A stretch of 43,326 nt of DNA. Source: Thermincola ferriacetica. Lineage in GTDB: Bacteria > Bacillota > Thermincolia > Thermincolales > Thermincolaceae. A program made the translations under genes and the position numbers. This document shows positions 32,013 to 37,895 of the stretch, one piece after another. Under the pieces are notes generated by a model that saw only the letters and a list, made by a program, of their open reading frames with translations, was not told the origin of the DNA and did no database searches. The stretch is from positions 1-43,326 of the forward strand of contig NZ_LGTE01000024.1 of NCBI RefSeq assembly GCF_001263415.1. Reading direction: 5' to 3'. Numbering within the stretch: the first letter of the stretch is position 1; each line of letters starts with the position of its first letter.

Positions 32013-33293
32013 ATGTTGCAGGTGACCAAAGCTGTGCGCTTTCAGATTATCAAGCCTTTAAATTTTTCGTGGGATGAGTTTGGCAGGATACTGAACGACC
32101 TGTCATATCACACAACTCTAATGTGCAACGCAGCGGTCCAGATGTACTGGGAGCACAATGTCATGCGGAACCGGTACAAAGCCGAGCACGGCAGGTACCC
32201 GCAGGACAAAGAGATATACGGCCAGAGCTTCCGGAACGTGGTATACCACCGGCTGCGGGAGATGTACCCGCTGATGGCATCTTCCAACGTCAGCCAGACA
32301 AACCAGTTTGCCTTGAAACGATGGCAGACAGACTTGCGTGAGGTCATGCGCCTGCAGAAGTCTGTACCCTCCTTCCGCCTGGGGACTCCTGTTCAGGTAG
32401 CTAACCAGAACTATAGTTTGTATATCGCGAAAGGCGAACCGCCGGAATATTGCGCGGAAATCACGCTGTTGGGAAAGGATGCCGCCTGTCGCCGGTTCAC
32501 TGTTCTGCTCGATGCTGGTGACGCGCCGAAAAAGGCTGTATTCCGGCGCATCGTGGAAGGAAAGTATAAGCAGGGAGTTATGCAGATCATCAAACATCCC
32601 AGAAAAAAGAAATGGTTCTGCATAGTCTCATACACAATAACCAAAGACCCTGCTCCCGGTTTGGACCAGGAACGTGTCATGGGTGTGAACCTTGCCACCG
32701 GCGAGGCGGTATACTGGGCTTTTTCCTTTTCGCCGAAACGGGGAAGCATCCCCGCCGGCGAGATCGAGGCCGCGGAGAAAAAGATTCGGGCCATCACTGC
32801 CCGGCGCAGAGAGATGCAGCGGACTGCAGGCGTGACCGGCCACGGCAGGAAACGCAGGCTCAAGGCCACCAGGGTATTGGCCGGGAAAACTGCAAACATC
32901 CGCGATGCCATCAACCACAAATACAGCAGGCGGATAGTCCGGATCGCCGCTGCCAACCGGTGCGGCAAAATAAGGCTGGCCGACATGTCCGCGCTGGGGA
33001 TGTCAGGCGCGCTTAAAGCATGGCCCTGGTCCGACCTGGTGCAGAAAATAGGGTATAAGGCCGCAGAACAGGGCATTGACGTAGAAATAGTAGAAAAGCC
33101 CGGAGACCGGGCCAAAGCGTGGCACACCTGTTCCGAGTGCGGGTATTCCGCCCCGGAAAACGTGGGAGACAACACCGAATTCCTGGCCTGCAAGGAGTGC
33201 GGGGCCAGAATAAGCCTGGAGTATAACGCCGCGCTGAACATAGCGGTATTGGCCCGGGACAGCATCCCGGAACAGCAGACATCGGCAAGCTGA
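32013..33293 (+). CDS. cas12f: Nuclease-dead Cas12f-like (type V-F/V-U) effector
   Basis: A 426-residue protein. The C-terminal half follows Cas12f order: RuvC-I, a helical RRREMQR..GHGRKRRLK region, RuvC-II, a WPWSDLVQKIGYKA helix, a zinc ribbon (HTCSECG...LACKECG) and RuvC-III (EYNAALNIA). All three catalytic positions are changed: RuvC-I reads GVNLA with Asn226 for Asp, RuvC-II reads RLADM with Ala323 for Glu, and RuvC-III has Glu403 for Asp. The DNA-cutting site is thus predicted dead, while RNA- and DNA-binding parts are kept. ATG 32013 has AAGGGGG 5 bases upstream. A tracrRNA-like RNA and an array follow immediately. A TnpB-derived repressor (TldR) is the alternative family label. Confidence 0.82.
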   Translation: MLQVTKAVRFQIIKPLNFSWDEFGRILNDLSYHTTLMCNAAVQMYWEHNVMRNRYKAEHGRYPQDKEIYGQSFRNVVYHRLREMYPLMASSNVSQTNQFALKRWQTDLREVMRLQKSVPSFRLGTPVQVANQNYSLYIAKGEPPEYCAEITLLGKDAACRRFTVLLDAGDAPKKAVFRRIVEGKYKQGVMQIIKHPRKKKWFCIVSYTITKDPAPGLDQERVMGVNLATGEAVYWAFSFSPKRGSIPAGEIEAAEKKIRAITARRREMQRTAGVTGHGRKRRLKATRVLAGKTANIRDAINHKYSRRIVRIAAANRCGKIRLADMSALGMSGALKAWPWSDLVQKIGYKAAEQGIDVEIVEKPGDRAKAWHTCSECGYSAPENVGDNTEFLACKECGARISLEYNAALNIAVLARDSIPEQQTSAS

Positions 33294-33300
33294 TGTTTTC

Positions 33301-33555
33301 TTTCGGGCGATTCGGCGTCCGAGGGTGAGAAGTGCCGGCGGGACTTCGTGCAGGCCCGGTAACGCTCACCAAGCCTCCGCGGAAGCGGGAAACCTCCGGC
33401 CTGGACTCCCTGGTAAGGGGAAGGCGGGGCCGGACAGCCCGACAAGCACATAACGTGTCGTCGAAGTCCCGGCGTTTTGGCGCTATTGGGGATCGACGAC
33501 AAAAAACAAGCCGGAAACAGCAGAAAACCGCATAGGACCGGGTGTTCACAAACGG
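33301..33555 (+). ncRNA. tracrRNA-like RNA of the Cas12f-like locus, copy 1
   Basis: This starts 7 bases after the effector stop and runs to the first repeat. Conserved stems include GGTGAG/CTCACC and GTCGTCGA (33457-33464) with TCGACGAC (33493-33500). The anti-repeat GCCGGAAAC at 33510-33518 is the exact complement of the first nine bases of the repeat, GTTTCCGGC, and CAGCCC at 33434-33439 can pair with GGGCTG near the repeat end. The whole unit is duplicated at 34869-35126. Position between effector and array is the usual tracrRNA place in type V-F. Confidence 0.78.
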
Positions 33556-33790
33556 GTTTCCGGCCTGACTATGCAGGGCTGGAACCAAACAGCTAAAGTG
33601 CTCCAATTTCCAACCGGGGCACGGGTTTCCGGCCTAACTATACAGGGCTGGAACCCCTATCCCTGCAGCGTGGGTGCTTCTCCGGAAGGTAATCGTTTCC
33701 GGCCTAACTATACAGGGCTGGAACTAAACCCGCAGACCCGAACAGGCCCATTGCTGGCCAGTTTCCGGCCTGGCTGTGCAGGGCTGGAAA
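33556..33790 (+). CRISPR. CRISPR array: four 30-bp repeats, three spacers
   Basis: Repeats are at 33556-33585, 33625-33654, 33695-33724 and 33761-33790. Each starts GTTTCCGGCC and ends GGGCTGGAA(C), with CTGACTATGCA or CTAACTATACA in the middle; the last repeat is degenerate (TGGCTGTGCA, final base A), as usual at an array's distal end. Spacers are 39, 40 and 36 bases and unrelated to each other. The repeat ends are partly self-complementary. No adaptation genes (cas1, cas2) are present in the window. Confidence 0.88.
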
Positions 33791-33806
33791 AGGAGGTAAG
33801 ATAGCT

Positions 33807-34244
33807 ATTAAAACACTGCGAAACTTAATCAAAAGCGAGCGCGGTTCTGCAGGCGTGCTGGTACTGGGGCTGGGCCTGCTGGTAATTATGATCATGCTGG
33901 TCAGCTACAGCCATTCCGTATCCCAGGCCATAGCCGCAAGGAGCGCTTTTTTAAAAGCCCTTACCGCCGGGGCGGAAACAGCCGCGGCCAGGATCGACCT
34001 GACGGCGGCGGAAAGCAGCGGCAGCGTAACGCTGGCTGCCGATGCGGTGCAGGCGGCCAGGGAAGTGGTTATGTTAAACCTGCCGCCGAACCTGCGGCCA
34101 ATGGTGCAGATTACCGGTGTCACCCTGAACCGGCGCGCCGTAACTGTAACGGGCACACTGAACATGAGCATAAAAACCTTTTTCGGCGACAAGCCCGTTC
34201 TGTTCAGCGGCAGCGGTTCGGCCAGCGTCAACCACCCCGACTGA
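33807..34244 (+). CDS. TadE/TadG-like pseudopilin with apparent ATT start
   Basis: About 145 residues. Reading from ATT 33807 gives MKTLRNLIKSERGSAGVLVL, with the same basic segment, SERGSA site and hydrophobic helix as the TadE-like protein at 31561, and AGGAGGT lies 9 bases upstream. No ATG, GTG or TTG occurs before residue 17, inside the helix region, so a rare ATT start is the best reading. The ribosome site directly abuts the last CRISPR repeat. The C-terminus runs into the left end of an omegaRNA-like element (final residues VNHPD), which has probably replaced the native end. Confidence 0.65.
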   Translation: MKTLRNLIKSERGSAGVLVLGLGLLVIMIMLVSYSHSVSQAIAARSAFLKALTAGAETAAARIDLTAAESSGSVTLAADAVQAAREVVMLNLPPNLRPMVQITGVTLNRRAVTVTGTLNMSIKTFFGDKPVLFSGSGSASVNHPD

Positions 34245-34495
34245 AGTCCGGGGCTTGCCTTGGCGGGGGTGAGGGTAACAGGTTGACTAGACTGAGCCCT
34301 GTGTAATATAGGGCTACACAGGCGGGGCTAGAAGAACCACCCGGGTGCCGGTCCCAGCCCGGGGAAATTCGGCAGAACCGCTTAATGCCACGGGGGAAAC
34401 CCCTAAGCCCTGCCTGTATTGTCGAGGGACACTAAACCGGTTTGACCGTTCCGGGCTGAATACCAGCACAAAAACGGTCAGTCTTACAAAAAAAG
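34227..34495 (+). ncRNA. OmegaRNA/HEARO-like RNA, copy 2
   Basis: Aligns with 23790-24059 over about 269 bases with roughly a dozen differences and one missing base in the left hairpin. The closing stem GTCAACC/GGTTGAC and the segments CAGCCCGGGG, AACCGCTTAATGCCACGGG, GTCGAGGGACAC and GAATACCAGCAC are all kept. No iscB follows; instead the RNA ends at AAAAAAAGGGGGT, which is the ribosome site of the gene at 34507. Confidence 0.6.
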
Positions 34496-34506
34496 GGGGT
34501 GTGAAA

Positions 34507-34848
34507 GTGTTCAGAAAAATTTCAGGTATGGCAATTATCGCGTTGCTGGCATTGTTGCTGACAGCCCAGCCGTTATTCGCCGCCACAGCCGGCAACGGCA
34601 AAACATCCGGCGCGACCGGCGGGTCATGGCTGCGAGTCAGGGCGGTAACCAGCGCATCGGTCCCGCAGGGCAGTAAACCGGATATTGTCACCAGCATAAA
34701 TGAAGCCAAGCCTAACAGCTTCCTGGCAAATACAATGACGAAAAGCGAAAAGAAAAGCGTGTTCACCAGTCTTGTTGATCGGATAAAGTCCGGCATGGCA
34801 TATGCCTGGGAGTTTGTGCGGGACTGGATAACCGGGCTTTTCAACTGA
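34507..34848 (+). CDS. Small secreted protein
   Basis: A 113-residue protein with a clear signal peptide (MAIIALLALLLTAQPLFAA) and a short hydrophilic mature part ending in an amphipathic helix (MAYAWEFVRDWITGLF). GTG 34507 is preferred over GTG 34501 since AAAAGGGGGT ends at 34500. The family is not recognised. It lies between an omegaRNA-like element and the second tracrRNA-like copy, within the pilus/conjugation region, and may be an envelope component of that machinery. Confidence 0.55.
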   Translation: MFRKISGMAIIALLALLLTAQPLFAATAGNGKTSGATGGSWLRVRAVTSASVPQGSKPDIVTSINEAKPNSFLANTMTKSEKKSVFTSLVDRIKSGMAYAWEFVRDWITGLFN

Positions 34849-34868
34849 ATCATCGCAGACAGAACTGT

Positions 34869-35126
34869 TTTCGGGCGATTCGGCGTCCGAGGGTGAGAAG
34901 TGCCGGCGGGACTTCGTGCAGGCCCGGTAACGCTCACCAAGCCTCCGCAGAAAGCGGGAAACCTCCGGTCTGGACTCCCTGGGAAGCAGGGAAGGCGGGG
35001 CCGGACAGCCCGACAAGCACATAACGTGTCGTCGAAGTCCCGGCGTTTTAACGCTATTGGGGATCGACGACAAAAAGCAAGCCGGAAACAGCAGAAAACC
35101 GCATAAGACCGGGTGTTCACAGACGG
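34869..35126 (+). ncRNA. tracrRNA-like RNA, copy 2 (no adjacent effector)
   Basis: Near-identical to 33301-33555 from TTTCGGGCGATTCGG onward, with a few substitutions and small indels mainly in loops. The anti-repeat GCCGGAAAC is at 35081-35089. It follows the secreted-protein gene by about 20 bases and leads straight into a two-repeat mini-array. With no effector gene here, it would have to act with the protein encoded at 32013. Confidence 0.75.
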
Positions 35127-35202
35127 GTTTCCGGCCTAACTATACAGGGCTGGAACATGGGTTTGTTGCAAAATTTCCGGCCTGACTATGCAGGGCTGGA
35201 AC
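35127..35202 (+). CRISPR. Mini-array: two repeats around a 16-base spacer
   Basis: Repeat one is 35127-35156 and repeat two 35173-35202, the latter beginning ATTTCC instead of GTTTCC. The spacer 35157-35172 (ATGGGTTTGTTGCAAA) is 16 bases, less than half those in the main array. The sequence after the second repeat runs into the leader of the next gene. Confidence 0.75.
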
Positions 35203-35213
35203 AGGGGCAAAAC

Positions 35214-35732
35214 ATGCAGTACGCAAACAGGACGGCTGCAGAAGAGGAAAGAAGGGAGGGAAAGGGCAGCTTCCTCCCCGGAATGAATTCCGGTGAGGAA
35301 GCTGCCCGGTTTTCTATGAGGAAATGGTTGGTGCTTAAAAATTTTTTGGTTTTATTAGTTGTATCGGGAATTATGGTTAAGGGATATGCTTACTTATGGC
35401 CAGGGATTGTAAAAATGTACCATCATAGCCAGCCGGAAGTGTTTTGGATAAAGTTGAGGCAAGTTTTTGTCTGGGCTATGATAATGGACTTGTCAGTAGC
35501 TATAGTTGTAATGTTTATGCTTAATATCGTTCGAGAAACATCTTGGACTAAAAAGCAAACTGCTACTGTTATAATTGGTTCGTTTATAGCTCCATTTGTT
35601 CAGGTGGGTGCGATAGGTTTTGCAGCATCAGATACTTCTGCGCAAGTTTTATTGATTGTTTTTGTGTTGGGGCTTTTTATCATCGATTTTTTAAAGAATG
35701 GAGGAGCGCGAGGGGGCAGTAATTCCCCTTAA
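35214..35732 (+). CDS. Small polytopic membrane protein
   Basis: Up to 172 residues. From about residue 35 it is AT-rich and hydrophobic with four membrane segments (NFLVLLVVSGIMVKG; FVWAMIMDLSVAIVVMFML; VIIGSFIAPFVQVGAIGF; VLLIVFVLGLFIIDF). Start is uncertain: ATG 35214 follows AGGGG but leads through a transposon-like hairpin; ATG 35316 starts MRKWLVLKNF right before the first helix and has its ribosome site (GAAGGGAGGG) on the far side of that hairpin. The second start looks more natural. Base composition differs from the GC-rich flanks. Family not recognised. Confidence 0.55.
   Translation: MQYANRTAAEEERREGKGSFLPGMNSGEEAARFSMRKWLVLKNFLVLLVVSGIMVKGYAYLWPGIVKMYHHSQPEVFWIKLRQVFVWAMIMDLSVAIVVMFMLNIVRETSWTKKQTATVIIGSFIAPFVQVGAIGFAASDTSAQVLLIVFVLGLFIIDFLKNGGARGGSNSP
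35251..35315 (+). repeat. IS200/IS605-like right-end hairpin, solo
   Basis: GGGCAGCTTCCTC pairs with GAGGAAGCTGCCC (outer arms 35264-35307) around an inner CCGGAAT/ATTCCGG. Its left part, GAGGGAAAGGGCAGCTTCCTCC, is identical to 24078-24099 in the copy-1 element. A GAAGGGAGGG ribosome site lies before and TTTTCT-ATG after the hairpin. Confidence 0.5.
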
Positions 35733-35752
35733 TTCATTGAGGGGATACACGG

Positions 35753-35782
35753 ACCCCCTCGTTTTTCTGAAAAAAGGGGGTG
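35753..35782. mobile_element. Left-end hairpin of the TnpB element
   Basis: ACCCCCT pairs with AGGGGGT around a T/A-rich centre just before tnpB. The second arm also supplies the tnpB ribosome site. The preceding GGGGATACACGG segment probably belongs to the same end. Confidence 0.5.
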
Positions 35783-35790
35783 ACCAGATA

Positions 35791-37032
35791 TTGTTTCTAA
35801 CGGTGAAGGCACAGGTACATGCCGATAGAGAAACCGAAGCCGTTCTGAAAGACGCGATGTTTTGTGCCACCAAAGTTTACAACGGCCTGCTGTGGCATCT
35901 GCGGGAAGGATCGAAAGAGACCGGCAAGGTAAACCTGAGTTGGTCGAACATCAACCGAATAATCAAAGAACTTCCCCAGGCGAAAGGCTACTATTCCCTG
36001 TCCGTGCGGATGACCTGTCTCGAAGTGATGGAGGCGTACAGGTCCTTTTTCGCCTTGAAGAAAAACGGACGTGTTAAGCACAACGCTCCCGGCTTCCGGC
36101 GAAAAACCGCATTGTCACCGCTAAAATACGTCCAAAGCGGGTTTAAAGTAGTCGGTGACCGGGTAACCGTAAGCCTGGGCACATCCCGCCCGGACGGCGT
36201 GCGTCGGGTTTCCTTTCGCGTTTCCCGCCGATCCGGGATAAGCCTAAGTAACCTGCGCGAACTTTCCATCATCTACGATAAGCTAACCGGGCGGCTGGAA
36301 GCCCGTCTGGTGGTGGAAGTTCAGTTATGCGAAAATGCCGGTACCGGCAGGGCGGCAGTGGACCTGGGCGAGACAGTGCTGTTGGCGGCGGCATTTGACG
36401 ACGGCGGGTCTATTCTCTATTCCGGCAGACTGATCAAGTCAATCCGGCGGTATTGGCAGAAAGTGCGTGCGAAAGTCAAACCCCCGTCCAAAGAACAGCC
36501 GCGCATGTCCCGGCATTACCGCCAGATTGCCCGCAAGGAGCGCCGGCAGGTAGAACACCTGCTGCATATAGTCTCCAAGCACTTTGTGGAAGAGTGTGTG
36601 ATGCGCGGGGTGGGCGAGATCGTATTCGGCGACCTGACCGGCAGGGTGGAAGGCAGGAGGTTTGGCCGGATGAACCAGCGGCTGCACGCATGGGCGTTCC
36701 ACAAACTGACAGACATGGTTGTGTACAAAGCGGCGCTGGTCGGGATCGCGGTGCGGAAGCACGACGAAAACGGCACGTCTATAACCTGCCACGCCTGCGG
36801 TGTAGAAAAACCGTCGAACCGGAAAAGCCGCGGCTTGTACCTGTGCAGGTGCGGCTGGACGGCGCACGCCGACATCAATGCAGCCCTAAATATCTACGAG
36901 AGGGCGTACAACGTATCTCCCGTCAAGGGGAGTAGTGGCCTGGTGGCGAGGCCCGTGGTCTTGTCGTTCCGGATGGATCGGCATACGGTCCACGAACCGA
37001 AGCGCAGGATAACCCTGCGCCCATCCGCTTAA
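35791..37032 (+). CDS. tnpB: TnpB RNA-guided nuclease (relocated RuvC-II type)
   Basis: A 413-residue protein with intact RuvC residues: Asp191 in AAVDLGETV, Asp361 in HADINAALNI, and a zinc ribbon (CHACG...CRCG). The RuvC-II strand reads IVFGDLTG, with Gly280 where canonical TnpBs have Glu, and a Glu287 follows in GRVEG. This matches the known TnpB group with a shifted RuvC-II glutamate, so the enzyme is probably active. TTG 35791 follows AAAAAGGGGGTGACC. No tnpA transposase is present; the element would need one in trans. Transposon ends flank it at 35753 and 37033. Confidence 0.85.
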   Translation: MFLTVKAQVHADRETEAVLKDAMFCATKVYNGLLWHLREGSKETGKVNLSWSNINRIIKELPQAKGYYSLSVRMTCLEVMEAYRSFFALKKNGRVKHNAPGFRRKTALSPLKYVQSGFKVVGDRVTVSLGTSRPDGVRRVSFRVSRRSGISLSNLRELSIIYDKLTGRLEARLVVEVQLCENAGTGRAAVDLGETVLLAAAFDDGGSILYSGRLIKSIRRYWQKVRAKVKPPSKEQPRMSRHYRQIARKERRQVEHLLHIVSKHFVEECVMRGVGEIVFGDLTGRVEGRRFGRMNQRLHAWAFHKLTDMVVYKAALVGIAVRKHDENGTSITCHACGVEKPSNRKSRGLYLCRCGWTAHADINAALNIYERAYNVSPVKGSSGLVARPVVLSFRMDRHTVHEPKRRITLRPSA

Positions 37033-37067
37033 GGATGCCCCCTACTTTAGTAGGGGGAGGATGTCAC
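36900..37067 (+). ncRNA. TnpB omegaRNA region and transposon right end
   Basis: TnpB guide RNAs come from the 3' end of tnpB through the right end. Here GTCAAGGGGAGTAGTGGCC, GCGCAGGATAACCCTGCGC and the CCCCCTAC-TTTAG-TAGGGGG hairpin (about 37038-37058) followed by GAGGATGTCAC give the standard layout. The bases after 37067 (GAATGTTCTTTTGTTGCG) would be the guide at this insertion site. Confidence 0.65.
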
Positions 37068-37104
37068 GAATGTTCTTTTGTTGCGAATCTAAAAGAGTGC
37101 AATA

Positions 37105-37136
37105 AGACGGCTGCGGAAGCCGTCTTTTTTTTGAAA
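37105..37136 (+). terminator. Terminator downstream of the TnpB element
   Basis: AAGACGGCTGC pairs with GCAGCC-like GAAGCCGTCTT, followed by TTTTTTT. It directly precedes the ribosome site of the gene at 37151. Confidence 0.75.
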
Positions 37137-37150
37137 GGGGGAATGCCTTT

Positions 37151-37552
37151 TTGACCAGGAAAAAAATTATAATTATCACTGCTGCAGCCGTTACCGCCCT
37201 GGCGGCGGTAATCCTGTTCCTCTGGTGGCTGGGCGGGCGCGGCCCGGTACTCACGAAGCACACCCGTGCGCCGGACCTTACGCCCGGGCAGGTGGAGCAG
37301 GTAACCGACTACGGTACCGTGGTTAAGGCGGTTCCGGACAAAGAGCTTACCTACGCCAGCGCAGAAGCCGGAAAAAACGTCACTGTAAAGCCTGCGCCCG
37401 GCGCGAAATTCCAGTACGCGTCATACGTTACCGACCGCCTGCTGGACATCCCGGTGGGCGCGGAAGTATACGCCATCACCGACGGGGAGGGCCTGCTGTA
37501 CGGGCTGTACACACCGCTTCTGCCGCCGGAACACGCAACAAAAAAAAGATAA
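37151..37552 (+). CDS. Single-pass membrane protein in the pilus/conjugation region
   Basis: A 133-residue protein with an N-terminal membrane anchor (IIIITAAAVTALAAVILFLWWL) and a soluble exterior of about 100 residues with PDLTPGQVEQVTDYGTVVKA and FQYASYVTDRLLDIPVGAEV. It is not a recognised family; the anchor plus small beta-rich domain resembles SAF-like or small pilus-assembly accessory proteins, but this is weak. TTG 37151 has GAAAGGGGGAA upstream. It is 26 bases before the next gene. Confidence 0.55.
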   Translation: MTRKKIIIITAAAVTALAAVILFLWWLGGRGPVLTKHTRAPDLTPGQVEQVTDYGTVVKAVPDKELTYASAEAGKNVTVKPAPGAKFQYASYVTDRLLDIPVGAEVYAITDGEGLLYGLYTPLLPPEHATKKR

Positions 37553-37578
37553 GCAAGCTGGAAGGAGTCTGATAAGAT

Positions 37579-37872
37579 ATGTCAAATATTAACAAAGATT
37601 TTCCTACATACGTAAATAAAGATTTTGTTTCATTGGTGCATGTTGTGGACCAACCAGGGTTCTACCTGGTGGAAAAACCGGAAAAGATGTTTGTTGTGGT
37701 TCGGCAGTTGCTGTACTGCGGCAAACTGGGGAAACCCTTCAAGGCGCTGCGTTCCCGCTGCGTGCCGGTGTCGGCGGACATGGTGCCGAAGGTGCTGAAA
37801 CAGTTTGGCTTCTCTGAAACCGAACCGCCGGAAATAGCTGAACAGCTAACCCTGGCTGAACCCGAGGGTTAG
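37579..37872 (+). CDS. Small hypothetical protein
   Basis: A 97-residue soluble protein (MSNINKDFPTYVNKDFVSLV) with a central KPEKMFVVVRQLLYCGKLGK and an acidic tail. ATG 37579 follows GGAAGGAGTC. No family recognised. It sits in a tight run with the genes at 37151 and 37896, so the three are probably co-transcribed. Confidence 0.55.
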   Translation: MSNINKDFPTYVNKDFVSLVHVVDQPGFYLVEKPEKMFVVVRQLLYCGKLGKPFKALRSRCVPVSADMVPKVLKQFGFSETEPPEIAEQLTLAEPEG

Positions 37873-37895
37873 AAATTTTCAAGGAGGCTGATGCT

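Noticed and set aside
32411-33502. Minus-strand frame of about 363 codons across the Cas12f-like gene and tracrRNA
   Set aside because: Antisense to a gene with clear family motifs, and Pro/Ser/Arg-rich without any recognisable domain.
33586-33760. Self-targeting by the CRISPR spacers within this window
   Set aside because: Reading by eye for the first 12-15 bases of each spacer on both strands found no match; this is not exhaustive.
35219-35240. AGGACGGCTGCAGAAG as the left half of the terminator at 37105
   Set aside because: The terminator at 37105 is complete on its own, so a split-terminator insertion is not required.
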